Source of the DNA: Metaphire vulgaris
Lineage: Eukaryota; Annelida; Clitellata; Crassiclitellata; Megascolecidae
Direction of reading: 5' to 3'
Assembly (NCBI GenBank): GCA_018105865.1
Contig: CM030841.1
Span: 15,201,682 to 15,265,681, forward strand
Length of the DNA: 64,000 bases
The translations under genes were made by a program, and so were the position numbers. The stretch's first letter is position 1; each line of letters begins with the position of its first letter. The notes beneath the pieces are model-generated. The model saw nothing but the letters and a program-made list of their open reading frames with translations. It made no database searches and was not told the DNA's origin. Below, one piece after another: positions 1-27,160 of this stretch.

Positions 1-207
<207 letters not shown>

Positions 208-960
208 GTTACTGATGCTGTTGCTGCTGTTGTATTATGCCACAAAACCTGGTGATCACACTATTTACATTTAAACTACTATTACCAGTAAATCATCTAC
301 TTTCACGTCTGGTCCTCCATATACACGAGGGGAAAAGTTAATTTTCATGTAACCTGAGGACGTGCATCGGAAACCGAGAAAAAATAACAGCACAGGTTTG
401 AATAGCATCGATTTCTCTAGTAAAGCGTTCTCTCCGGCCACAGCGCAGACAATTTTGCACAGAATTCCATTCCAGCATCATCTCCCGCTTCGCTATCAAC
501 ACAGCAGAAGAAAAAAACCTTAAAATAAATTTCTGTTTACATCGATCATGCCGAAAACTAGAAGCCACTGCAGAACCCCAGATCATCAATATTCTACAAG
601 AAATCGGCGTTTCTTTACTAGAAGAAATGACAGGAATGTAAAGCAGAAGAAAAACAGGCACAGACTTGTTTGTCTCTGTGCATAAATCCGTATTGACAAC
701 CTCCAGTTATATGCTAAAGCTAAAAAAGATTCACTGCATTACTGTATGCTACATCAATGTCTTGTGCTAAGCAATGAACCCACGATACCAAAAAGCTAAC
801 TGATTGAACATGCTAAGGCAAATTCAATGTCTACAACAAGTCTTAACAAAGTTTGCCTATTACTTAGGTAGAAATGAGACTTGAATACAAAAATGCAAAG
901 AATGAGATTACCCAGTACACAGCAAGACCATGATGTGAATGAATGGCCAGGTGGAACATA

Positions 961-1315
<355 letters not shown>

Positions 1316-1710
1316 GGAACATAGCATTGTAGCTGTACAAAACCAAAAATTCAAAGAACCAGATTAGCTTGGTTCCTAAGCACTTCCTTCTTTCTGCTGA
1401 GCTGTTATTCAAATTTTTCACCAGGCATCCTGACAGCCAACGTCAATGTCATGTCAAGAGAAAGCAAGCCGTCAGGTTTATTTGGCAGGACACGGCTTAC
1501 AATGCAAGCACGCAATTAATTACGAGAAGCATGGAAGCTGGCGTATTTTTACAGTAAGTAAGACTACAAGGAGATCGTGGAACAAGAGATCACCAAAGGG
1601 AAGACCTCACATCAGCTAAAAGCACAGCAGCTTAGCAGAAGCTCAAATATAAATCATATAATTGGCTAAATTAATTAATCTATACTAAAAGTCTATAAAT
1701 TGCAGGATAA

Positions 1711-1761
1711 AAATCATCATCATCGTCATCATCATCATCATCATCATCATCATCGTCATCG

Positions 1762-1815
<54 letters not shown>
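1711..1815. repeat. (ATC)n microsatellite
   Basis: Interrupted CAT/CGT trinucleotide array. The surrounding 1316-2215 interval shows no recognisable gene. Confidence 0.95.
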
Positions 1816-2215
1816 CACCATTAGTCTCATAATTACCACCGCCACAGTTGTCATCATGCGCATTACTTTCAACAATTGATCTATGCAATAGTAATTTGTA
1901 TGGTATGATATGGTATATTCTTAACTTGGCATAGCTTTCATTCACATCAGAATAACCAGCATACCAAAAACCATGATAAATGCCAATACTAATTCACTAT
2001 AGCCTACTGCAAATGTGCAAAAAGCGCTATATAGCAAAGTGTTACAAGTATAACTGTAAAGAAAAGTTTGAAAAGAGACATGTACATGTACATGTCTTAG
2101 TCTCTCCTGCTATACAATAGAAAACACATAAGACTAAACAGGACCAGAACAGCTTAGACCAATCAGCTGGAATTAATTGAATCAGGAAAAGACTGTGATA
2201 CCTCTACCCCTGTAA

Positions 2216-2423
2216 CAGGGGTGCAGCGACGGGGGGTATATTGGTGTATATACCCCCAAAATCAGTCTACCTTAAAGTTTTTTTAGTTTTTATGTGATTC
2301 ATATATAGTTATATGTGGTTTATATGGTTAATGTGGTTTATAGTTAAGAATTACCGGTATGTTTCCCCCACCCAAAAAATATTCATACCCCCCCCCCAAA
2401 TCAATTTCCTGGGTATGCCCCTG
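2216..2423. mobile_element. hAT MITE, CAGGGGYGTAGC family, copy 1
   Basis: Ends CAGGGGTGCAGCGACG and ...GGTATGCCCCTG are inverted. The perfect 8-bp duplication CCCTGTAA flanks it (2208-2215 and 2424-2431). The interior matches copies at 37090, 38627 and 48563 (GGGGGTATAT, TTAAAGTTTTT, ATATGTGGTT words). CAG...CTG ends with an 8-bp TSD are the hAT signature; no transposase is encoded. Confidence 0.9.
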
Positions 2424-2513
2424 CCCTGTAATTATTATTCCAATATCTAGAGTTCCTTGTTTGATCCTGGATCTTATGGTGAAACTTCAGCAAAAGCTTA
2501 ATGGTCATTTAGG

Positions 2514-2592
2514 TTAACCCCTAACCGTGTATTTAACTGTAACTCAATGTAAAATGGACGGATATATCCGGGATCCCCAATTAAGGGGTTAA
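2514..2592. mobile_element. 80-bp TTAA-flanked mini-element, subfamily A
   Basis: Starts TTAACCCC and ends GGGGTTAA. It contains the subfamily A core AATGTAAAATGGAC and the 12-bp palindrome CGGATATATCCG. Other A copies are at 40184, 43565 and 61649. TTAA at both edges suggests piggyBac-type mobility; that is an inference. Confidence 0.75.
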
Positions 2593-2887
2593 CTAGCATC
2601 AGATGTCAGCAACCACTAAGGAAATTCATGCCTGCCCCTCTGGCCTCTGTCCATCCAAGTCAGGAATGTCCAAGCCATCCTCAGGGAGACTGGGGCCCTC
2701 TCATTTAATAGGTTTACTTAGAGATCAAATAACACAAAACATCTGGACTGTTCAAAGAAACAAAGGAGGCTAGAAGTGGGTCAGAAGCCAGGGTCCGATC
2801 AAAAGCATGCATTAACCCCGAGAATGAAAGAATGAAAAACAAACATTAAAAAAATAAATAAATTTACGAAAAATTCAAGTCGTTAAC

Positions 2888-3040
2888 TGGAAAACTTGTA
2901 AAGTAATGATTCTAGCATAGAGCTTATTCTGGAAAACTTGTAAAGTAATAGAGCTTATTCTGGAAAACTTGTAAAGTAATGATTCTAGCATAGAGCTTAT
3001 TCTGGAAAACTTGTAATGATTCTAGCATAGAGCTTATTCT
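2888..3040. repeat. Minisatellite, about 31-43 bp unit, four copies
   Basis: Four imperfect tandem copies of a unit beginning GGAAAACTTGTAA and ending AGAGCTTATTCT; copies two and four carry internal deletions. Confidence 0.85.
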
Positions 3041-3702
3041 CATATCCTGAAATAGACTGTTCACATTAAAATCTGCTTCCAAAAAGTGGACATGCAACAT
3101 ATAGTTAGGTTTGTCTTCCTTCCTTATGCCATAAGCATAAACTTCTATTAAGCCTCTAGCCTCCCCTCACTTTTTGAGAGGGTACCTTAGGGAAGGAGAA
3201 GATACAGGGGTTGATCTCCCAATTTTTTCATCAAAGTTTATATGCCAGTGCCTCATGCTATTTGTAAATACAACAGAAGACCGTTGACATTTTGCATATT
3301 ACTAGTAATTCAATTATTTGTGAAGAGCTCACAGAATGACTGTTTTATATGCACTCAAAAACTATTTTGACTTTTCAAACATCAATTATTTCATTTCAAA
3401 CAGGAAGGCATTTGGCAATGCCATTGCTCTGCAATAGCACATAGAAGTTGATTGATTGATTGACTGATTGATTGATTAGATTATTGCATAATATAAACGA
3501 TTCAGAATGAGAGCAGTGATCATGGATTTATCCATGTTTAATAGAAGCAGCTTCTATAAGAAATGTGCAAAAGACATTAAGAATACATTGATACTACGTG
3601 AACTCAAACGAGTGCCTATATACCACATACACTAGACTTCCTACTCAAGGCCTTCCTCCTCAGTGAAGTCTTAAAAATTTAGCTGCATTGTTACTGTTGT
3701 TA

Positions 3703-3730
3703 TATATATATATATACATATATATACATA

Positions 3731-3799
<69 letters not shown>
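3703..3799. repeat. (AT)n microsatellite
   Basis: TA-dinucleotide array with a few TACA/TGTA interruptions. The interval 3041-5130 is otherwise AT-rich unique-looking sequence without a recognisable gene; a small (TTGA)n stretch at about 3449-3477 follows a CATAGAAGTT motif shared with the SINE/LINE tails described elsewhere. Confidence 0.9.
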
Positions 3800-3801
<2 letters not shown>

Positions 3802-5130
3802 TTTTAAACTGTCTTGTCATATATAAACTGAGACATTAAACCAGATTCTGACAATACAAGAACTACGACAATATGAGACCTGGAAAAGTCTGAAACGACA
3901 ATTGTTAAGCTGTTGTACGATTAGTCTAACATTATAGTAAATAACAGACAAGGAGCATTGTCTTGAGGCAAAACAGAAAACTTCTTACACTGTCCATATC
4001 AATGACTAATGGTAAATTCTGCCTCCAGCATGCTTCAATAATAAAGAAAGCAATATAAACAGGCTGCGGGCATCATGTAAGTAGGCTAGGTATGAAGATA
4101 ACAAGCTATATCAAAGTAGCATACATGGACTTGAATTTTGTAAGCTTAGGTTATGTTTTTAAAATGGTGCAAATAGCACTAACTGCTATCAGAAACTTAC
4201 AATAAAAGGTGAAAATTGTCAACCAATATGGAGCCAACCTAGACACATTAAAGAAACCAGGAAAAATTGCATCACTATTTTTTGAATAACATACCTGTCC
4301 AGAATCAAGGTAAACAATTAGGACAAATGCAACAAATTCTATAGTTTAAATCTGTATTAGATCCTATAGGCCCATTATAATTTGCCTTATTGCCCACATA
4401 CTAACTTATTACATGGGACCTACATGAAATGCCTCATGAAGGTCAAATAATGTAGGCTACAAGACTAGTGGCGTAACCAGGATATGCTTCACACAAGACA
4501 CCACTGGGGAGCTTACAACTCTTCCATAAGCCCTCTAGTCGGACCGAAAGGAGCCCTCCTTTATGGGTAGGCCACTTCTTTTTAATAAAAATCAATCTTT
4601 TGTTAAACTTCGTCTTCTATAAATTTTACATCATAAATACAACCTTATCATTGGCGTAAATTTGTATGAAAGAATGGGGGGACCCTATACCGTCTCCCCT
4701 CCCTATGGTAGCCTATCAAAATGTGGAGAAGGCTTGAGACTAGAGGCCTGATAGAAGTGTACGCCTACCAATGTCAATATTACTATTACCACTACATCTA
4801 GTTTATTATTATTATTATTAAATGTTTCCCACTCACCAATGGCTTTATTCCGTTAGGCCTACACTCGACTTCACATTTCTCGGCGATTTTATCCTCCGTC
4901 GCACAGAGGAAGGCCTCGGCGAGCAGCAGCAGGACGAAAGAGACCGACTCTGTCGTTCCGATGTACCCCGTTGGCGACATAATCGGAAAGTATGCACTAA
5001 TAAAGACCGTTTACAGCTGAACTTCTCTCTGTTCACAGAAGACGCTGAAAACACTGAACGCAGGAAGCGCCTTCTTAGTGCATCGTGACCGTCGCCTTTC
5101 ATTTCTAGGAAGAGACCGCTCATCACACTC

Positions 5131-5250
5131 GGTCCCCGTTATATACTATCCGCCCCTGGATTGCTCCCAGTTATAAACTATCTGCTGTTAGCATGCTCCG
5201 TTATAAACTATCCGTCCTTAGATTGCTCCCCGTTATAAACCATCCACAAT
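5131..5250. repeat. Minisatellite, about 32-bp unit, four copies
   Basis: Tandem copies of a unit containing CGTTATAAACTATCCG followed by a TTAGATTGCTCC-like spacer. Copies are about 31-33 bp long and diverged. The 5251-7958 interval beyond holds no recognisable gene, apart from possible 3' flanking sequence of the JIP gene. Confidence 0.75.
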
Positions 5251-7958
5251 TACCAAAACTGCGGCGAATGAGGTCTAAGTCTGAACTCCAATTCTTCAAT
5301 TTTCATGTTTTGATAATAGTGAATTAAGTAAGTAAGCAAAATCTCGTGAATTTCTATAGCGCTTTCGAAGCAGGTACCGTAGCAGTTGCTTATTCGATGC
5401 AAAACTTTGTGTCAGTGTTGAAATTTGGGGGGATTTCTGTGGTTTGGAGAGGGAATCTTCCCTAGCAAGTCTGGATAAAACACTGTGTACAATTTTTTAA
5501 ACTCTATGTAGACTACAATATTAGGAACACAATGATTGAAAGCCATATTGCTCAGATTATTGGAACGGCAGAGACAACCTCCAGAGACTCACAGAAAAAA
5601 AAACAGAACAGAATTGGATGGAGAAGCCAACAAGGATATCTTCTCCAGAGAACTAAGTATATAGCAATTAAGAAAAATAAAAACATTTCAAAGGAGATTT
5701 TCTTATACACTGTACCGGTGAGATAAGTACAAGAGAAACTTCAAGTGCAAATACTCATTGCTTTTTGACAGTTTTGTACTTTAAGCCAATGAACAGACAT
5801 TAATATTTAAGAAATCCGAATTTATTCTTAACATTTCTGGAGAAAATTATTATATAACACCTTAAATTGAGTTAATATAAACATACAATACAGTCTGTGA
5901 TTTGAGTTTCATGGAATTAAGAGCTATTATCTGCAATTTATAAATATATGCAATAAAACAATAAACGAGTATACAATTAATTCACACTGATATCTAATTA
6001 AGAACTTCTCAATATGTTGGAATAGAATGAAACTTTGACACTAGAAATGCTGTAAACATTTTATGACTACAACCATTTATGGCAACAGTCCAAGATTTAA
6101 ATCCAAATATTAATTTTCTTGAAGTCACTTCATTCAATTGAAGTGTACTGTACATTATAATTTTGCAAATAAAAATATCACAAAGCACTTTTGTTACTAT
6201 AGACAATCTTACCAAAAACTATATTACAATATTGTTATCTTATTTCAACCAAGGCCAAATCATGAAGCAATAAAGCACAAACATTGGGATTTCCTTAAAG
6301 ATCTTTATAATGTGTTAATTAATTTCATCAATTAAACAGTTTAAAAGCAGTCCAAATGTTAAAGTTCTTATATAATTTTAGTTTTTAAAATACTGTGACA
6401 AAAGTTAGGCCTCATACTCAAGCTGAAACTTAAGTTTTATTATTAAAAAAGGACACTTGGAATTTTATTGGAGGCTACAGATCCAGTGAATTATATTATT
6501 AGGGCAATAATAGTCCTCACTTCCAAAATCCGAACAACGCAAACGGATAACGTAACACGAAAACATTAGAATGGTGACCTCCACTTTCAATAAATCATGT
6601 CCTTTTGGAACATCACAACCTGTTTGATTTCCTCAAATTCAACCTGAAGGCTGGTTGCGTGTCAAAAAATGCACAGCAAATTACCTTCAAGCGAAAAGGT
6701 TTTACAAATTTTTCAGAGTCAAATAAATTCATAGGTTTCAACAGCCGTATTATAAATTCATAGGTTTCAATGTGTTCAAGTAGTCCTCCTAGGACGATTT
6801 ACCATATAAATCTTAACTTTCAATAAATAAATAAATAAATAAACAGCCATACCAACAGAATGTCCACGACTTAATCAAAGGCTAGCAGCATTCATGATGC
6901 AAACCTGCAACGCTGTTTTTTTTTCAGAGGTCACACAATGTCACAAACAAACTAAAACACCTCACACATACTAGTAAAATACATTGGAGCAGAGTTAAAA
7001 TAATAAATTCAGGTGTAAATAAAAATCATTCTGGCTAAATTACCTAACAAAAACTATAGGTGGACAATTACTTTAGCCATGTAACTCATACATGGCTCCA
7101 CACAACAACATGCACAAATATAGCGCTATCGATAAGGAAAACAAGTGTGTTATCAATGTAATCCGCCATATTATCAAACAGATAAAGTTGACAGTCAAGA
7201 ATCAGTTCTTTGTTGCAACAAACACTACTGGTTTATTACGGCAGCTGTAAGTAAGTAAACAAGTAAATAATATCTCATGAATATATATATACACATAAAT
7301 ATATATGTATATATACATATATACATATATATACATATACATGAATAATATATATATATATAAATATAAAGTGCGTGCATGACTTATTAGTGAACTTCTA
7401 TGGCGCCGTTTTAGCAATGCACTCGATGGTCTCTGTTTTATGTGAGTTGTTTTTAAGAACAGCACTTCTTTAGACAGAACAAAACCGGTGAAAATATAGC
7501 AGCAACATGCAATATAATACCATTGCAAAGTAACGTATCTAAAAATATCTAGTGGAAACATTAGATTCTAATAACGCATACCAATATTTTTAAACCGAGT
7601 AATTTCATCGCATATCCGGAAAAACGGAATATAATTGTCAAGGCATACATCATCATAGCAAATACATACAAGCAACATTCACACTATGCAATCTACAATA
7701 GGGGAGACAAATCAGCAACGCAGATGTGCTGAAGAATGTGACAGTAGTACCAGTGACAGCAAAGAATCAAGAATGGGATAGCACCTCCAAATATCTCCTT
7801 TGCACAGGATCTAATCGCTACAGAATATAATTGAATATTAGCTTTATATTAACACAGAAAACTAAAATCTAGAAGGATGCTTAAAACGAAATACAGTTAA
7901 AGCAGCTGCTTCAATCAAGATGGTGAATGATTGTTCAGGAATGTCACCGTTACAGGAC

Positions 7959-16252
<8,294 letters not shown>

Positions 16253-16308
16253 CTGTTCTCTTCAGTGGCATTTGTAAAAAATATGTTTTTCTTAAATAGT
16301 TACTACAG

Positions 16309-16497
16309 CAGTGGCGTCGCCAGGAATTTTTGGTTGGGGGGCAAAAGGGGCTAGTGTGTCAGATTCCTTACCCACCCCTCACACCCCTCCCCCTTCCACA
16401 GAGAACTTTCTCACCAGATTTGTGCGAATCTGGTAGGTGGTCTGTGGCAGGTTTTGGGGGGGAGTTGCCCCATTTGCCCCCCATGGTGATGCTAATG
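16309..16497. mobile_element. hAT MITE, CAGTGGCGTCGCCAGG family, copy 1
   Basis: Starts CAGTGGCGTCGCCAGGAATT and ends in a mutated GGTGATGCTAATG. Flanking TACTACAG (16301-16308) and TACTAAAG (16498-16505) agree at 7 of 8 bases. Related copies at 31048, 32090 and 32933. It lies just upstream of the first recognised JIP exon. Confidence 0.82.
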
Positions 16498-17347
16498 TAC
16501 TAAAGTAAAGAGTAAGTATAACAAATACCAAGTACTGGTTCAAGCGGTATACTGTAAGCTATAGAATCATTCTGGTATAGAATTCAAAGCCATCATCATT
16601 GGCAAACTTACATGAAATGATGAGGTTTAAAAGAGTAACGGCTGTATGATGCCAACATTCTCTTCTTGCTAGAAAAGCAAAAACAAAAACTGCACACATT
16701 TTATCGAATAAATTAACTAGATCGATCAACGCAAATAAGACGGTCATGAGCGTTCATCAACGACAATGTTACGACATAATATCATGATCCATAACATTCA
16801 TGCTACTGTATTTAAAGAATATTCATGAAATTGAGGCAGCACCTAGCAGCCTCAAATCAGTCAAATCGTTTCAAAAGCCAACCTAGTCTGAAATTTGATG
16901 ACAGTGCCATATTATTTCAATGAATAATGATAATAGTCATCAAAATCATCATCACACACTGCTATTGCTATTGTAAGAATTCTAATATGCTAAAAAGTAT
17001 CACCAGATGGAACTCAATCTGCAAAATAACAGGTCAATGTCACACTGAAACATCAGATTGGGAGAAGTGGGTCAGACTATAATACAGGAAAGGTCAATAG
17101 AAATGAGATGCTTTCCGTATTAATACTTAAATAAATAAGTTTGCATCAACTGCAAGTTGAATCTATGCTTTGCAGCCTGCTCTTCTTGGCACCTTATCCT
17201 GGCCTTGTATAATTCTAGCACACAGCCAATTGAAATATCTAGCTGAGAGAAAAAGGAAAATTCCAAATTTTTTACAATAACAGAAGAGCTTTGGTTCTTT
17301 CCCGTTATTCGGACCCAAGTGGATGGTGTATTTGGCTTGAGAGGCGT

Positions 17348-17381
17348 TAGGGTTAGAGTTAGGGTTATGGTCAAGGTCAGG
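17348..17381. repeat. Degenerate telomere-like GGGTTAG repeat
   Basis: A short run of GTTAGGGTTAGAGTTAGGGTTA-type words. Similar degenerate (CCCTAA)n stretches occur at about 42688-42708 and 43099-43136. These are short interstitial telomere-like tracts. Confidence 0.6.
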
Positions 17382-17456
17382 TTCCCGACCGAAAAGCCAT
17401 TACACTTCACTCCTACCAATGTCAGTCCAAGTATAGCTGGGTAAAGTAGCCATAAG

Positions 17457-17690
17457 CAGGCCCGCTGAGATGGGAGGGACAGGGGACATATGCACAGGGG
17501 CCTGGCGATCTGTATGGGCCTGGGCGGGTTACAGTTTGGGCTAGGGTTAGATAGATGAGGGCCCATCAAAGTAGGCCTATTGCTCGCTGACACTCTGACA
17601 AGCAAAAAAAGGTCATCACTAGATTTTAAACTTTCTATGGGCCACACAGGTACTCTGCACAGGGGCCCGGAATTTCTCTCAGCGGCCTTG
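17457..17690. mobile_element. hAT-like MITE with CAGGCCCGCTGAGA ends
   Basis: CAGGCCCGCTGAGATGGGAG at the left mirrors CTCTCAGCGGCCTTG at the right; the interior repeats GCACAGGGGCC near each end. Flanks GCCATAAG and GCCAAAAA match at 6 of 8 positions. No coding capacity. The 16506-17456 interval before it shows no recognisable gene. Confidence 0.65.
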
Positions 17691-17805
17691 GCCAAAAATC
17701 AGCAATCGTGTCTTGTGAGTCTGTTTTATACGGTTTTAGGAAATTAAAGCATGGATCAAGTAGGTTTACCGTTTACTGACTGCTTGCTTAATCACTTATC
17801 ACCAT

Positions 17806-18232
17806 CAGACTTTTAATTCGTTTCATCACTCTTCTGAATTTTAGCATATCTATAGCCTACTGTAGCACTAGCATTGACCAAATTCAAACAGGGTATCAAT
17901 TTCATAATATTTTTGTGGTCTATAAAATCTGACAGAGAATAGATTTCTGAAAGACTTTGTATACCGGGTAGTGTCGTTTCAAATGGCTATTTATTTTTCG
18001 TGGCATTTCGAAAGCTCTAGAAAAAAATTGAGACAGAATATATTGACAATTCTAGTACGGTTTGACACAGCAAAGATGGGGACACAAGAATATGTGGTTT
18101 TAATCTGTTTCATCATTCTTCTGAATTTTTGCATATCTATAGCCTACTGTAGCACTAGTCCTTGCATTGTCCAATTTGAAACAGGCCATGTTGCACCCCC
18201 CCCAATATTTGGCTTGTGGCACCCTCCATGAT
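17806..18232 (+). repeat. Unclassified 420-bp dispersed repeat, copy A
   Basis: Highly similar to 54964-55433 and 62858-63272, with a reverse-strand fragment at about 27000-27160. Each full copy carries an approximately 85-bp block (CATATCTATAGCCTACTGTA...) near both ends as direct repeats about 290 bp apart. A conserved reading frame (MSFQMAIYFSWHFESSRKKL...) lies between but looks incidental. No terminal inverted repeats were seen. Confidence 0.75.
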
Positions 18233-18899
18233 CAGATCTAGATTCAAGACCTACTCGGTCACAGCTGTCTATCTGCTGCATTTAATTACTTTGTAAGGCC
18301 TTTAGGTTTGACATAGTTTTTACCATAAGCTTATGCCGCTAGGCATGATGAAATGGTCAAATGGCACAACAGAAGCTGAATACTCTAAAGCATATTGTTA
18401 CCAAGTGAAACATATTAGTTTCCACAGTTCATTCTGATTGTCTAACAGTCTCACATCACACAATAATGGTCGTTGTCCATATTCATAGCAACAGAAGTTT
18501 AATGATAACTTGCTATGTGACAAACAATAAGTCAATAATCATTTCTATTTTGAACACTCCTGTGAAACAACATATGAATGTTACAGCCTACATCAAATAT
18601 ATTTAACACATGATAAACCTTTTCAGCGACACTTATAATGTCTTCAGCATCAAAACAACTTTACATTCTATCGTAAAATGACATTGGCTACAGAATCAAC
18701 CTGCTGTATCATATTATACCTAAATTATCCAAACAACTGCACGTCTTGTGATTTAACAACGACGACAATACACCTCAACAGTCCCATTATAATAATTAAA
18801 TAATAGATGTTGATTATTTATTATAATTTCGACCACACAGAGCGCTGTTATCGCTCGCATAAGCTGTTAGATAGACTACGTGTAAAACTATAACCGAAT

Positions 18900-19340
18900 G
18901 CTATCTTTACCTTAACTGGTGGAGCCAGATTTAATTTGTAATATCGGAAAAATCGATGGCTGATTCTCAAGAACGCCTTCCTTATGTTACGACGGCGAGC
19001 GCGCTTAGTTCCGCGTTTGGTCGTCGAATACGCCGTGGCGCTGTTTTCGTTCGGAACCCGAATGCGTCAGCGCTGCTGGTGAGGCGGAGGCGGTGCCCGT
19101 GCTGCCTGCTAACCCCGACTTCCCCCACCGACACCGACGCACATGTCATCCGATCAAAGTGTCCGTCGGCGCCCGGTCCATCATCGCCTTCTCGGAAGAG
19201 GCCGGCATACTACGGCGCTGCCACTGCTGACAATGCTCTCAAGCGGCATCCATGCAGGGCCCGCATATGCTGCTGTTCGCCAGTCTACACTCGACAAGAC
19301 ATGGATTAAACACGCAGTCTTAGTACGTAGATGTGAAATC
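18900..19340. promoter_or_regulatory. GC-rich, CpG-containing island between the JIP and metaxin-2 genes
   Basis: The interval is much richer in G+C and CpG than its surroundings and lies between two divergently transcribed genes. It may hold the promoter and first exon of JIP, of metaxin-2, or both. Reading frames on both strands are open for about 100 codons but match nothing I recognise. The calling as regulatory rests on composition and position only. The flanking 18233-18899 and 19341-20357 stretches show nothing else recognisable. Confidence 0.35.
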
Positions 19341-20357
19341 AGAGGTGTGATGGAGCTGGCTTGGTCCGGTCCGGTTAGTTACCCTAGGGCAGTCCATGAA
19401 GTATATCACGCTATTTCGACAGTTTTTGACCCCTCCCTATATCACAAACTGTCACAAATCTCGGAACCGCTCAAACCCCTTAAAGCGTCGTCCTTACTCG
19501 TCCATAAAGTACCTAGGCTATTTAATGTATTAATATACGTCAATGTTTACATTCTCGTTCAATTTTCAGCAGCGAAACAGATGGTAAACCTAAGGAAAGA
19601 TAACGAATATAATTGATACATAATTGAGACCTAAATTGCTATGTATCAGATGATCAGACTAGTCTGATGCATCCATTTTCGTCGTCTGGTATTCTTTTAT
19701 GTAGGCGAACAGGTAAAATCTCGTGAATCTACATAGCGCTTTATTCGGTGTCTGTCTCGGTGGCTTTCTCCGCAGAGAGTAAGGTCTGAAACCAAGAGAT
19801 GTTCTATCGGTCCAGGTTTAATATCACTATATCCTATAGTCTCCCTACCGTTGCTTATTCCTAGGCGAGTATTCTGCCAGCTGATGCTGCAATAGTTATA
19901 CCAAAGGTTATACTCGAAGTGTAGTGGGCAGTTGGGTGAACACTGAACTCATTATCAAAGGTCATTCAGTCACAGCGGGGAAACTGCAAAACAGACTATG
20001 AAGTAAAAGAGATGTTACTTAACACAGGATTTGATAGTACGTTATAGTAATACTATTTCTTAAGCGAATTATGTCATTGGTATTTCATGATTTGTTTGGG
20101 AGTTTGTGAAACATCTTTTGACAAAATTAATGTCGACAGTGAGTGTGTAAGCCTGTAAGGCGCCCTGAATACCGATCAAGAAAAATGGCCGAGCTAAAAA
20201 ATCTACTATTCAAAAACTTTCTATTATAGAATTCTATGCAAATTATGTTTTTTTTAAATGGAGCGATAATAGAAGATTCTCGGTTGACCTTAGCGGTGTA
20301 TTTAAGATAAGAATAAGGCTGCACTATTAAATACATTTGAACGTAAAAATTGTGAAA

Positions 20358-25525
<5,168 letters not shown>

Positions 25526-26422
25526 AGACGATCGACCGTGCTTTCGATTCAGAACAATCGAGACTTTCAAAATCTAGAATCATTTATTTCAATATTTGTG
25601 TAGGCATTTTAATTTGTCGCATGTGCTCGGCTAGAACATAACTCGATGATTTTGTGATTTTTGCTTCAGATGCGTTTTCTGTAGTTTCTAAATTAGGCAG
25701 ACGTTAAAAGACGAGAAAGATTTTGAGTAGAATTTAATGCATCATTTCTCTTGTGTCGTCTGCCATTTAGTGCCGGTTTCCATGCACTTTTTAATAAGTG
25801 CGCTTCATAAATGTCTCACTTTTTAATTTAAGGCACTGGGTAAATAATATATATTCACAACTTTCATTTCGTATCAAAGTCAATATTTAATTCCATGCGG
25901 TCTTTCTCACAAGAAATCCAATTAATCAAGTTAATTTTACCTCCGATGTTGATTTTGTGCAGTGGTTCGGTGATGTGAAAGAGTGTTGCGTAGGTTTCAT
26001 GATCGAGGTAACGTCAAAATTTTTCAACATTGTTGCCAAATTTTCTTTTGGAATTTGTGCCTCTCATATACTGCATGTTGTTTTATAGGATTTTTTTCAT
26101 TAGTTTCCATTTCTGTACGTGACGTCCCTTGATTATAAAACATTCCCGGTTTTTTATGAGGAATAAACCCTCAACGCTTCCACCACCTCAGTGAAATCAA
26201 ATGGACCTGTCAAGACAGTTTCACAGCAGTCCTTCTATCTTACATCATAAGTTACATGCCCCTACAGTGTGTTCGCTGTTCAATTTAGAAAAAATTGGCC
26301 CATTACAGAATAGCCTTGGAAAAACCATATGACACAGGTAATGTCTAAAATATACGAATAAGCACTTGACTGCAACTAATATATATATGACCGCCTCCCA
26401 GGCATAGCTGCAGGACCCATTC
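25526..26422. other. Downstream of metaxin-2; no gene recognised
   Basis: AT-rich sequence following the metaxin-2 stop, presumably including its 3' untranslated region. An AATAAA occurs at about 26161, but its use as a polyadenylation signal is unproven. Confidence 0.5.
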
Positions 26423-26574
26423 CAGGGATTTTTGACAGCCCCCCCCCCATCTGAGACCGACACCCCTCCCCCATCTGAACCAGGGATGACCTTGTTTGCT
26501 TGTCAGACTTTTTTGGCAGGGGACCTCCAGACTATAGTGACGCCCTAAAATTGATAATCCTAAAAATAACCCTG
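26423..26574. mobile_element. hAT-like MITE, CAGGGATATTT family, copy 2
   Basis: CAGGGATTTTTGACAGCCCC to CTAAAAATAACCCTG; C-rich interior with GACCGACACCCCTCC and a GCTTGTCAGACTTTTTT block shared with the 53496 copy. Flanking octamers agree poorly (5 of 8), so this is an older copy. Confidence 0.65.
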
Positions 26575-26999
26575 ACCCCTGCCCAAATTTCAGGGTGGGA
26601 TCTGTGCACAACCGTTGGAAAATTTGGCGGTGGGGAAGGCAGTGGCGTAGCCAGCTTTTGCAAAGTGGGGTTGCTAACAGAAGACACTATGCAACTGAAC
26701 ACAGAAGACGCGGCCGACCCCTCCCCCCCACTACCCCTTCAACAAAAGTCAACGGATTTACATATATTGTGTTGGTCATATTTTTTTAAGTGGGGTTGTT
26801 TGAACAACCCCGTGCGACGCTGCTGGGGGTTGGCCCGTTGTTACGTCATATTTTAGGGGTCTGACGTTTTGTTACGTTGCGTTACGTACTGGGGAGGGGG
26901 TGAAAAAGTGCCAAAAGGGCGTTACGTCATGTATACGGACGACCCCTAAGGACTATTCCAACAGTAGGCTATATAGATAAGCAAAAATTCATAAGAGTG

Positions 27000-27160
27000 A
27001 TGAAACGAATTATATCCACATTTTCTTGCGTCCCCATCTCCATTGAATCAAACCGTACTAGAATAGTCAATATATTCAGCCTCAATTTTATTCTAGAGCG
27101 TTCGAAATGCCACGAAAAATGGTCAACTAATTCAAACGACATTAAAAAGTCTTTCAGAAA
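27000..27160 (-). repeat. Fragment of the unclassified 420-bp repeat, reverse strand
   Basis: Reverse complement of the block containing GTGGCATTTCGAAAGC and the AAAGACTTT...GTCGTTT region of copies at 17806, 54964 and 62858; diverged and truncated. Confidence 0.6.

Noticed and set aside
17971..18231. Frame MSFQMAIYFSWHFESS conserved with 55174-55452
   Set aside because: Conservation follows from the dispersed repeat; the frame is broken in the third copy at 62858-63272.
18956..19616. Plus-strand frames MADSQERLPYV... and MSSDQSVRRR... as a gene
   Set aside because: Arg/Pro/Cys-rich frames in a CpG-rich island, no domain, no splice partners found; more likely promoter or untranslated sequence.
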